Below are positions 43,001-55,172 of a DNA stretch of 64,000 bases, piece after piece; position 1 is the first letter of the stretch, and each line of letters begins with the position of its first letter. The notes beneath the pieces are model-generated. The model had not been told where the DNA came from, ran no database searches, and worked only from the letters and a program-made list of their open reading frames with translations. The stretch is from Lateolabrax maculatus (lineage: Eukaryota; Chordata; Actinopteri; Acropomatiformes; Lateolabracidae): NCBI GenBank assembly GCA_031216445.1, contig CM062214.1:26442501-26506500 (forward strand), given 5' to 3'. Position numbers and translations under genes: made by a program.

Positions 43001-46000
43001 TTACTAATATCATTTGACTTGGACTTTTTTTGGGTAATTTGGTTCCAAGTTCCACTTTTATCTTTTATCGGGCAAATATGTTTTCAAAAAAAGGTTGCTC
43101 CTGTCTAAATGTATGTGTATGTGAATGTATTTATGTGGATGCAGCAACGTGTCACTACAGAAGGTAATCCTGCTATGTATGGGGCTGTAATGTGGGTTTG
43201 GATACTCCTCTGAACCTTGTGTCAGCATGGTTAGCCTTTGTTGAAACTGAATATCACACTCTGTAAACTATGTTTATGAGGTAATCAAGCTCAGGTTGCG
43301 GCGGCGTTATGATCACACTGTAATAGGGTTTATGATTCCAGCCACTGATGACTCCAATAGTGTTGCACAGACAGACAGAGACATGGTAATCCCGCAGGGT
43401 AAAGCTGTCATTATTTCCATTTTAATAGCCATTATTGTCATTGTCAAGGTTACAGCTGCAGCTATGCTTGCTGACATTTTGTGTTTGCGAGGTGTAGATG
43501 ATGCATATTCTCCCTTCACTGCACATGGTTATTGGATTCCCCGACCATATTTATGTTTTTAATCCCCTGCGACAAAAGTCACCAGAGGGAACACGCACAT
43601 ATAACCAGCCATATCTGCTGCTAACAACCGAGTCCAGTGAGAATCTGCATCGTTTTACCCTCAGATATATGGAGCATTACAGCTGGAGGCCTTGAGATAA
43701 ATAGCTATATCATTTTGTTTTGACTTTCTGAAAAGTAGATATACTCTCAGTTAATTCTAAATGGCCCTGAGTATAGCAGCTTCACATCACAGGAAATAAC
43801 TGCCACTGTCTTTAACTGTTAACTGCGGCGCACTTGAACTGTCAAACTTTAGATTCTGAATAATCACTCATCTGGAAATTGAAAGCCTATAATTTGTTCT
43901 CCCCAGGGCTTCACTTGTTCCTCACCTGCAAAGCTTTGTCTCTGGTGATGTGTTGATAATGACAAGCACAAGAAAAATGTTGAAGAACAAATGCAAATAT
44001 TCAGTTTTGACCTCAAGAGTCTAAATCTGACAATTGAGCTGCTGGTGCGTTCATAATGGAGTTCAGAAAATACATCTATACAGTATATGGCTGAAATTGG
44101 TTTTACTCATTTATTTATACATTTAAAGCACCAGATAAATTCAAACAAGAGTTTTTTATATCAACACCCAGTAAAATACATTTCCAGTAACAGGCAGAGG
44201 TGCAACTTTTCTTTTAAGGAGCAACAACTTACTTCTCTTAAGGAATCAGTTTTCTTTTCTGCTTTTAAGTTTTGCCACTTCCTGTGCATGGCATCGATTT
44301 CCTGCCAGTGTCCATGGAATTCAATTTGGAAAAATAGAGTCAATCTAAGTAGTGTGGATCAATAGGGATAAGACACTTCTCTCTGTTGCAGTGTTTCGTT
44401 TTGATTTGTGCTTATAAGATAATGTCTGGTTTTTCATATTAACATCTCTCCTAACACACCTTTAGGCCTTTATTTAATCGAGTACAAAGAGGGAGAACAG
44501 AGATGTAGTGTGGTAGGTTCTAGAGTTCAGCAGTTAAAAAAAGATAAAAAAAAATGCAAATACACGGCACATTGGATGGTGGTACATTTGAACCCTACAA
44601 CAGCTAATAAAGAAATAAACCATGTTGACTTTCCTCCTTTTTTGAAAAAGACACGCCTTACAAATTTATATCATGTTAGGTTTGCTTTATGTCATGTGAA
44701 CATGTAAAAGTCGGTATAATTGAACTTGCCTTCACACAGTTGGAAGGTCATGAGTTATCAACAGACTGGTAGATTAATCATTATGCAGTCCGGCGCTGTA
44801 ACAGTCCTTTTATGGATAATCATCAATCATCAATTTCATGAATCATCAAGTTCATTGAAGCATTACAGTCACGAGCAACAACACTTCTGAGTGACACTAC
44901 ACTGATACCTTCATATCATCGCTCATGTGTGGTCATACTGTGCTCTAAGAAAAGGTTCCTGTAGAAAGTATCAGTATGTCTGTTGTGTTCAGGTGCATAG
45001 TTTCTATGATACAGTATGAAGTATGTTGTCACACGCTTAGATGTTGAGCTTTTAATAGTGTATCTGTGGCTCTCAGCCAGTGGGCAGCTGGCAGCCAAAG
45101 GAGTTGTGTGGCTGATGAGGTCGATGTGGGTACAAAACAGATGGTAGATGGAGCGCCATGATTCATACCTGCAAAATTTTAAAGGTATGTGATAAAGATT
45201 GTTATTAGAAAGAGCATATGTAATTTTCTACTGGGAATGCAATTTTTTTTTAAACATTAATAAAATGCAGAATAAGCAAAGACCTCCCGAGTCATATAAA
45301 TGTACAAAATCTACCCACATATAATACCCAAACAGATGTTTTTCCTCCTTATATGTTTACCATCCAGGTCAGGTTTGATTTCATTAGCCTTCGGTGCCTG
45401 ATTAAACATGCACTGCAATGCATCTGCAATCTATACAGCAATTTTGTGTCTTGATATACTGTAGAGCCAAAATTGATGATTTTGATGTCTTTCTGAAATG
45501 CCCTTTTGTATGTGCAAGCTCGTATGCTTCAGTGGGCACCTGTTTAAATTCCACTAGCAAGTAGGCACAACCCTTCCACACTGCTGCATCCTCCTCCCCG
45601 TCGCTTCTAGCAAAATGAAAGTAAAGCCACTTTCTTTGATGTAGATGTTGAGGCCTGTGATCTCACTTAGACTAATTAATTAATGACATTCAAAGCCTTT
45701 CAGTTGTCATCCAGGCAGGTTTACTTACAGCCAAACCACGTTTGGTGTGTCATGATGACATTGCCTGTCTGACTTTTTCTCTCTTTTTCTCTGAGTCTCA
45801 CTGTCTCTCCTTCAGTTCCAGCAACTGAACCACAGTTCATTCAGTGAGTTGCTTACTTCCCCCTACAGTGTGGTGGCAGTTAAGGCATGTCTGAATGTCC
45901 AATTGTCGCACTTGTCCTAGAAAACTGATCACACTTCAATCTGAATATATCTACATCACTCTTGCGAGCCTCCACGCTTACTTTTTTGGCTCTGGGTTTT

Positions 46001-49000
46001 GAAGGGAAAGACAGGGCAGCTGTTGTTGATTGGGCGGATGAGACCTAGTTTCGATGTGGCTCTACTCTGTCAAACCTGCCAGGAGAGGGAGATGGACTCT
46101 TACCGCGGCAGAAGTTGCAACCAGCGGGGGTGACGAGGTGGAGCGGATAGCAGACTGACAGCTGTCATCAATCACTTGCCCCACCAGCCAGATGCAGGTT
46201 GACAGGAAGGGGCACGTTGGCTAGAATGGCGATTCGTACACAGTTTACCGGAGATGTCTTTTTGCCAGCCAGTCTCTGGTGGAATGCTGTCTGTCATTAA
46301 TCCATCCAACCATCTATCAATCAATCCCTTTTCCAGGGTCAAGCCTGCATGTGACATGCTCCATTTCATAGTGATGTTACGGAGCCGTGGCACAGCTTTA
46401 TTGATATTTTCTGAGCCGACGGGCCGTATTTGCCTGAGGAGGAAAAATTGCAAATGTCCAACAAACATCGCATCACAAAAAAATAAAACAAATCATAACC
46501 ATGACTTACCAGAAAACACAATAAGCCTTTATTTCCATTTAAGATGGAGAAAAACTTTGAGAAATTTTTGAAACCTTGTCTATTCTCAAGCCCTTACCTT
46601 GTGCATTTGGACACAGGGCAGCAGAAATGTGAAAGAATGGATAGCAACAGGCAAATGAAGAATTGAGAAAGGATAGACTGAGACGACCATAAGCTAAATA
46701 ATGCCAGTCTGGGGCAGTTGGATAGACAGAAGAGAGATACTGCTTTGTCTCTGAGGAATTTCCATTGGTTGAAGCTCACTGATGCTGAACACTCCAGACA
46801 GCTTGAGCTAACTCACAACAAATCTTGTTTTCGCAGCCTCCACTATATACGTAATTCTTCCATTTCCCCAGACAATTCGTATTCATGTTTACAGTCTACA
46901 ATGGAATAAATGCATTGAGGGCATGAGGATATAACACGTGAAGGCCTACAGTGTGCAGTATAATGCATAGTTGCATATTAAACATTCGTAATTGAACATT
47001 TTAATATTATAGAACATCCAGAAAACATTATTTAATAATTAATCATATAGCTTAGACCTACTTAACTTCACTGCATAGCACATCAAAGCCTCATTCCCTT
47101 GTGGACTGTGTCTGCACACTTGTTTGTTTTAACCCACACAATAAACAAGTTGTTTTCTATGGACGGTCATACTTAGCAGGGCGGTCACAAGATGATCTTT
47201 AAAGTAGGGTGGGGGTTGAAGTGGAGCTACGACAAGCTATTTCCTGTTTATGATCTTCCTTGGAGACCCACTCTGATTCAATTTGCAGCAGCACATCCTC
47301 AACATCTGTGTTTGTATACTGTAAGGTAAAGAATCCTTGCTCTAAACAAGGCGCTGCTTATTTACAGACCATTTACAGATGATCATAACTCGTTTTCTAT
47401 TCAACATAACCACAACTATTACTCATTTTGCCTTTCTTGCTTTGAAATAGTAAAAATCCACTTAAAGTTAGTAAAACTTCCAGATTATAACCTTAGGGCT
47501 ATTTATCCACAATAACTTCCTAAACTTAAATTGTTCCATGCTTTCTTCAGTGGTTTAGTGGAATAATGCATGGGATTAACAAGCACTTCATAGTGCCAGG
47601 GTGAAACAACATCTCATTCAGAGGCCACTGGAGCCTGCAGTTTACCTGAGGAGAAGAAGGTCAACTTCCATTTTACAAGTTAGGGGTGTATATATTGGGT
47701 TTAAGTGTCACAAAACACTGAGGTGACAAGCTCTTTGGGATGTGATCAAGCGCAAATATGATTGGAGTGCAGTGGAGCAGTGACGGCGCTGCCTCTGGGA
47801 TGGGCTTTGATTATGCCAGGAGCTGGCTGCTAAATCAATAGACCCTGACGCTATCGCTGTCTGCAAAACAAACATCCAGGCTTTCATGTACCTATCTTGT
47901 CTGGAAGCAGCAGACAATCTGTCCAAACTGACTCACAGTTCTCTGAAATGAAATGTCTATTTAGGTGTACCATCACATTTTCTCATTTCCATGAGTCTGG
48001 ATTCAGTTTGGACATTTTGGCACAAGCAGCTGGTGACCAGGTCGTTTTCATCCTAAATGTGCATCTACTGAGGTGGAGGGTGCACAAATGAAAGAAACAG
48101 ACTTTAAATGTGCCGTGATTCTACAAAGGCATTCAGCCATGACCAGGTTCATTAGCTGCCCCGGTGTGTTTGAGCAAAATTTTAATAACGCTGTCTGTTC
48201 ACTGCCGAATGACGACTTTGGGGGCCCTTGGGCAGAAAGCAGCGCACAACACCGAATGACAGCATGGCTCACATCTTTATTGTTTTGTCCTGAGGGCAAT
48301 TAGGAACATTTGCTGTCTTTTTCATTTCATCAGTTCAAACTGTGCTTCTGACATAAAAAAGACAAAAAGACCCACCTGATGTCGACTTGAAAGGCTACTC
48401 TGCAGAAACATCTAAATACACCTTGTGTGGTGTAGTGAACAGAAGATTCAGTGGTGCTCCTTGTGCTGCTGTCCAGTTGGTATAGCTGCATCACCATGTC
48501 TCCAGACATCAGCTCAAGTTTTCTCACCACTCTTTGGCTGAGTACACTGGCTTCCAGAGAGCACTTCAACCAGCAATGGACAAGTTTAATTCTCGCCTGC
48601 CATACGGAATTAAGGACTGGATTTTGATCAGCGGAAATTTAATTAACAGCCACAATAAATCTACAATGAGATGGGTTTTACACATATATGCCCGAGAAAA
48701 ACAAAAGTTTAAATAACATATCAAATCATAGTTTTGCTCTGCAACAGACATTTTACAGAGATACAGATTTCAGAACAGGGCAGATGTAGGAGAAGTGACT
48801 GTTATCTAGCAGTGGGTGAAATAAAAGGAAGCAGAAAGCAATTAAAACAAGACAAGGAGAAGAAGAATTTCAGCGTTTCTCAGACTTGTGCTGCTCCTCT
48901 TTTCTACTTCCACCTCCTCTGTTCTTTCTTCGCTGACAAATAAGGTTTAGCAATTCAATTTTCGCTTCAATCTATTACATTTCAGCCCTGCTTCCTCTAC

Positions 49001-51224
49001 ACTGTGGGAAGTGTGCATATTTGTGTCGTGTCTTTGTGCGTCAGAGATTTCTGCAATATACCTGCTGCTTTCAGATATCCTTTTACACAGAGAAGATTAA
49101 CCGCAGTAGCAAACACTCTAACTCCATACTCCTGCATTTCCCATGGTGCCCTTCAGACTTGTGAGGAGCTTTTTGAGGAATCTATGTTCACTTGTTTACA
49201 CAGCTGAATCCTTTAAGAGCACCACATGGTGTTGGAGGCCGAGCTGAAAGTTGCGTATAACTGCATTTTCGACAATTGTATTTCAAGGGGATGTTGCAGA
49301 GACAATTTTCATAAATAATAAATAGTCACTAGCGGCACCATCCTCATGTTCATTTTGTAGTGATAATGAATTTTTGACCAGCTACTTAGATGTTGATTTT
49401 AGCCTGCATCTGCTATGTGGAGAGATTTGTGGGCATATTCATCACAGGGCCCAGTTGTGGAGCTCATAGTCATAAAACAACAGGCACAGTGTCTGAGAAC
49501 TGTGAATAACAAGTTGTCATTTCTGCCTTTTTTTTACAGGCAATATCTCCTCTCCTTCATGACGCTGTTTTATAGAATGAGTGGCTCCACCGTGTTTAAC
49601 GCATCATTTCCCTCCTCACTGTGAGTGGGGAGGGGAGAGCAGGATGATGGGTGGGTGGTGGTGGTGGTGGGGAGGGGGCCCAGTGTCCTTGCATTTTATT
49701 GCCCAGCTCTTGTCCTTCCAGCATGGCTGGTCAGAGGGGTGCCCTGGGTATTACAAATAAGCAAATGCCCTTTTCATGCTAATACTCAACTGGCATGAGT
49801 CTTTCATTTTCTATAGCTGAAGACAGACGGGGTCCTCACTGTTTACAGCGTTTTTTAATATTTCATCGTGAAGAAATGGCTCTGGGGAATAAGCAGCCAG
49901 TGATTCATGAGAAACAAGAATTTGTGAAATTAAGACTGCAGGATTAGATGTAGTTACTAGAGAGAATTTAAGGAATTAAATACAGCTTCACGCCTTCTTA
50001 AAGAAAGAAAATCATGAAGCTGCTTGGTCAGGTCTGCGTCAAGATCACGGCAAATCATTTCCACTTAGCCTGATCAAAAACTGGTACTTGAAAACTTGGC
50101 CATGCGCTCTGCAGTGCCTATATTTTATATTTAGCCACTCGTATCTGCTCTGAACATCTGAACCCTCCTTGAACTAAAGTTTCAAGTGGGTTTCTTGTCT
50201 TTAATGAGCCGTGACTAACTGGTTTTACATTTCACTTTAATTACAGATTGCTAATACGCAACTGCCTCAAATTGTTCATAGCTGGGTAATTTTAATTTTG
50301 CCTTCCTAAATTGATTTATTTAAGCTTAATGAAAGTGTTATCTTTTAAATGCACCATCATCACTATGGCATCTCATTATGGCCACACATCAGTGCAGACC
50401 AACAGCCTTTTCTGGGAGGGAAATACAGTAAGTCAAGAAGAAAACCTACAACTGCACCATATCAATACTGTGTGTCATCCTTTATTAATTTGATATCTTT
50501 CTTCTTTAAAATAATTCCATTACGTTCCCTCTGCAGCTCTACAGTCATGATGTGCTGGAAAATATTGACAAAGATAGTTGAGCTATTACAGTTATACTGT
50601 ATGTTTAGAAGGATGTAAACCCAAACTCTCTGCATTGACATGTAATCACAAATCAATTCCTCACTACGCCATTAATCACAAGACTTAACAAACAAGTGTG
50701 GTTTAAAAAGGTGGAACTGAGTTTCTCATCTTAATTACACACAGTTCTGTTAATGAAATCATGTCATATACTGACAATATAGTTTGTCACCTGTAATAAA
50801 ACTAAGATATCCCTTTGCATTTTATTCATAAATCTCACATTTTACCTCTTTACCTCTATCTGTAGACCTTTAGACCGATTTGGTTATGGAGAAAATGATA
50901 ACTCAAATTACTGTCATTTTGTCATAAAGCAATAGCCACATAACATACATCCAAAAGATTATTATAGAGTTTAATATATCCTGACCGAAACCATTGCTTT
51001 CAAAGCCAGCAGTTATGAGCTATTGCACTTCAAGGTTTCTGAAAAGTACTCGGTAACAATGGTGCTAAAACAACAATAAATGTTGCACAATGTGAAGGAA
51101 TTACCAGACAGTGTCTGCCCTTAGCAAAACGACAGTGGCAAACCGAAGGTTGGCCGTCTACGTCTTAATCTGAGTTGATCAACGTCACTTCATCATGGCG
51201 AGGACAGCCAAGTCATCCTGAACA
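43001..51224. other. long intergenic stretch, no repeat or gene recognised
   Basis: Mostly unique-looking AT-rich DNA. A homeodomain-type run TAATTAATTAATGA at 45,673-45,686 sits in a complex block (45,640-45,770). A CpG-bearing block at 46,020-46,170 ends, on the minus strand, in a donor-like GCG|GTAAGA, but its open frame begins right after a stop and matches nothing I know. A G-rich (GGT)n stretch is at 49,649-49,678. Open frames of 60-105 codons are scattered on both strands without support. Confidence 0.3.
49649..49678 (+). repeat. G-rich (GGT)n tract, G-quadruplex candidate
   Basis: GGGTGGGTGG, then GTGG units and GGGGAGGGGG. Four runs of three or more G on the plus strand, with one long loop made of GG pairs. 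Confidence 0.75.
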
Positions 51225-51240
51225 CCCCCCCCCCCCCCCC
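51225..51240. repeat. poly-C tract (C16)
   Basis: Sixteen C in a row, followed by a CT-rich stretch to about 51,276. Likely length-variable and error-prone in assemblies. Confidence 0.9.
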
Positions 51241-52400
51241 GACTTTCCATTTCCCTTCTTCCTCTCTCTCCCTCTAGTATGATGGACAACTGTGACCTAG
51301 TACATAAGGCAGTTTAATGGTCTTCAGCAAGATTAGACTGAACAACACAGGACATATGTTCTGTCAGTTTGCTTATGTAAGGCGAGAGCTGTTCACTGTA
51401 AAATAGATTGAAGGGACTTTTTGTGCAAAATTCATAAATTCTTGCTCAGTATCTCCAGGACACGTAAACGGATATTTGGACAGTTATATCGTTTGTAAAT
51501 TATCTATATAAGGAGTGTAGATTTTATTAAGGCCACAATAATGGCTCATCTTTCTTTTTGTTTTCATGTTCAAAAACAAATTTGTATTGAGGGAATAGAT
51601 TCTGTTTTGAAGTTTAAATGCCCTTACGCAGGGACTGGGTAAAAATACCCTGGAAAAAAATGTTTATAATGTTTATCAGGTTTTCTTGTAGACATCTTTC
51701 AATAAAAAGTATGCCAAAAAAGTAAATCTGAGAGAAATTGTACTATTCAACAAATGTATCCCATGTATCTGCATTACAAAAATCCGGCGTTTGGGGCCCA
51801 GTTAGGCTGTCAATGTTAAAGCAAAAACAGGCGCTGTGAAGTAAGTCTTTGGGAAAATAACCCCATCACAAATCCAACGGCTTGTGTCAAGCACCCAACT
51901 GACACCTTTGATACAGTACAGCTCAGCCTTGCTGGCGTCATGGTGGAATTGCTTTTAGCGGAGCTGAGATTTTGAAGGCTACTTTGTATTGAGATGTTTT
52001 TTCCTCCCCCTTTGTTCCCAGCCTCTCTGACAGCAGACACATTGAGAAGGACAGACAGATGGAGAGACAGAGGGGCAGACCAAAGACGGGAGAGGGGCTG
52101 GGGGGGTGGGAGGGTTGCAGCCCGTGACGAGGAGGTAATAACTCCACACCTCGTCGGCGGGAGGAGACATCAAAAGACCCTCGACTTAAATGAATCCTGA
52201 CAGACTCTGGGTACAGCCCATCAATATCCTCCGCCGCCATTAAATCAACATCCAAAAACCGAGCTGGATACCTGCTCATAAAGCCATGGTCCTGTGACAA
52301 AGGATTTGGACCCTAACGAGAAAGCAGGTGACGGATGCACAAATCCTGACACGGGCAGCTAAGTGAGGAGCAGAATCACTAATGAAAGGGAAACCTTTTA
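51241..52400. other. non-coding DNA; candidate conserved block 51,880-52,380
   Basis: The right part is complex and GC-balanced with CCGCCGCCATTAAATCAACA (52,231-52,250), and frames the G-quadruplex at 52,088. The three overlapping minus-strand frames of 64-120 codons here use different frames over the same GC-rich patch, and none shows a domain. Confidence 0.28.
52088..52114 (+). other. strong G-quadruplex motif
   Basis: Five G-runs: GGG, GGGG, seven G, GGG, GGG, with loops AGA, CT, T and A. This satisfies the G3+N1-7 rule with very short loops. Confidence 0.85.
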
Positions 52401-54879
52401 AATCCCGCTTGCTGCTTGCCAGAGCAGCATTCAAACAGACAGACAAAACGAATCCGAGTGCCAGAGCTGTACTGATTAGAAGATTACACAGTAAACATCT
52501 AAAAGATCAGTTCTACTTGGCTGTGCTGAAGGACATCGCTGTCCTTATCGTTCAGTCCCTGCAACCACAATTCGACTGTTAAGATGACGCAAAAGAACTT
52601 TGAATCTTTAGATACAAGCGCAAAGGCATCCATCAGAGCATTTCATCAATCACTGCTATAGGGAGTATATCTCAAAAAAAGATGCCATCTCCAAGATTAT
52701 CCTCTTAATTGATGAAGTTTCACAGACTTATAAAAGAGTGGTCACAAACAAATGAAAAGTTGTGAGTTACGGCTTCACTGTAGCACATCGCTGCACCGCC
52801 ACCCTCCAAAAAACTTTACAAGAACTCCGAGTTCTGCCCTTGTGAAGAGAGGAGGAGGATGAGGAGGAGAAGCAGGGGCACACGGCAGAATCAGTCACAC
52901 AGACAGCCTATGCAGGACCGAGTCTGTAATGTAGATCTATGGTGCTGGACAGGGTCAGTGGAGGCAGTGGAGTGTGTTTTAGTGCCACATAACCTCAGAC
53001 GAATGGGAAGGTGTGGTAGTGCTGCGAAAAAAAAACAGAACCCAAACTCTGCTCTACGTGACTTTCTGTTAGAGTATTTAAGACAAACTCAAGGGTGTTT
53101 TTTGTTCTTGGGTGTTTGTCTTTCATTTGCAAACACTTATTATCCTGTAGCATACGCCCTTCTAATCTATATTTAACTAAAACGGAAAGTGATCAATAGT
53201 CATATACAGAGGATTTCTTCCAGATGAGGATTTATAGATGGATTCTAATTGCTCGCATGTTGTCAGTCAATATACAATTTTTGTGCATTCAGTGTAATTT
53301 GGGTTGCAGCTCATCACGCAGACTTCCCGCAGCGAAATGGAGAATTTTTCTCTCCAATACATCCAGCTCTCCAATAAAGGCCTCACGCCTGCAAGCGTAT
53401 CATTTAGATTGACAACAGAGGCAGAAGCAATTGGAGTGAACTTAAGTCTACCCCCTGCCCTATAAATAATATTTAATCCCTCTTTGGAAGGGAGAATTGG
53501 TAATGAGTCCCAGAGCTTTTCTGATGCATCACATTGCCTTCAGCTACAGCTGACACCAATAGGATATAAACCAGACAGCTTTCTGTGGCCTACAATGGTG
53601 TGATACGACAGCGTTTTCATGATCAGATCAATCAAATAGTTGAAGTCTGGTTAAATCAGGATATTGAGATGCACCAAGTCTTTTGTCTGAAATGTGAAAG
53701 AATTCGGAGGAGAAAGTGTGAGAGTGTGGGAAACACTATAAGGCATCGTCGTCCTTTGAGGTATTATTAAAAACCTAAGAGGTATTAGTTCAGATATTTG
53801 GACTTTCAGCTAGAAGAAATGGTAGCTAAATATGAAAAAGGCTTACCATGCAGAAATCCAATAAAGAGAAGGCTAAGTATGTAAGCTTATATTGTTGCAT
53901 GATAATGCCATTGAGGGCTCTATTCAACCTTGTTTTCTCAGAGCACTCGCTATATTTGTTGACACTATTTATGTTTCTTTATGTCTCTTTATGTCTCACA
54001 TAATGCTAATAACTGCCTAACAATTCAAAGCAAGCCAGCCGTCTGCTTCACCTGATTTAAACCAGAGTCCAGACATTAGAGATCCGGTGCATTAATATGC
54101 ACCACAACTGAAACAGTAATATTTGTGTTTAATCTCTAAAAGCATTTTGCATTTTAATGCATAATTCCTCGTCTAGCCTGCAGGAACGTACCAGCCAGTC
54201 TATCCAGACCAGTAACATGCTTATCTGTTATCCAGCTATTAAAACATGTTGCCAGGCCTAATATACTGTCCTGCTGCTTCACACTGATACAAAGTGAGTG
54301 TAATATTACCTAAATGGTGAGTAAATAGATTCCATGGGGAATAATAGCCGTCAGCAGTCTGATCCAATAAAGAAGTAAGCAGAGAGAGCATGAAGGGAAG
54401 ATGAATGAATCTTATTAAAAAGTACTGATGCCTGGTCAGCAGGAAAATGAAGAAATAGCCAGACTGGACCGCACCTGCAAACTCACTGAGCAGAGCCTTC
54501 GTGCTGTCTCGCTCCAGTTTGCATTTCGCCTGTTTATCAGCAAAGGTTTTACTGATTAGAACTCTGATTAATTCAATTTCCATAAATTGGTTTATTGACA
54601 GAAAATGCTTGCCATTTCCACAGGAGCCTAGTTTAAAAAAAGGAGTAAAATGCCACAACTGCAGTCGTTAGACACCATTTTACATCAAAGACTGCTAAGA
54701 GCAAGCTCAATAACATATCTTTGGGTAATGTCAGCTACCACTGGAACTGTTGTTAAGGGGAAATTCACTTAAAACACTTCAGTGTTAATTTATCCTCAGT
54801 GTAGCTACTATACTGTATAAGTGACATCTAGCAATGTGCTTTCACTTCTGGGTGCTTTTGTTGTGGATGTGCTTTAACG
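52401..54879. other. intergenic DNA with conserved-element-like texture
   Basis: No repeat recognised. The blocks 53,280-53,440 and 54,000-54,640 are complex and include AT-rich homeobox/POU-like words, such as GCATTAATATGCA (54,089-54,101) and TTTGCATTTTAATGCATAAT (54,147-54,166). The 139-codon minus-strand frame at 54,239-54,658 has no domain and no splice support. Confidence 0.28.
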
Positions 54880-55172
54880 ATTAAATTAGATGAGAAGATT
54901 GATACCACTGTCGTACCTGTCTGACAGTCAGCCTACGAGCACCTCTACAGCTCACAAATGAACAGGTTAAAGCTCATTTGTTTAATCTGTGCAAAAACCG
55001 AAGTGTAAAAACAACAATACGCAGTTTTATCGTGGGGTTACTGTATGTGCCAGACTGATTCTTGGCTGGGAGCTGGAAGCTGATGGTTGCTTGATATCAA
55101 TCTTTTTAACTAACTCTTGGCAAAAAAAGGGACTAAACATATTTCCCAAAATGTCAAATTAGTGCTTTAATC
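54880..55172 (+). repeat. TTAGCTTAGC-family repeat, copy 2 (internally deleted)
   Basis: GATGAGAAGATTGATACCAC, TTTGTTTAATCTGTGCAAAA, ACCGAAGTGTAAAAACAACA, CTTGGCTGGGAGC and TCCCAAAATGTCAAATTAGT occur in family order. The TTAGCTTAGC core seen at 13,883-13,902 is missing, so the two copies keep different parts. Confidence 0.6.
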
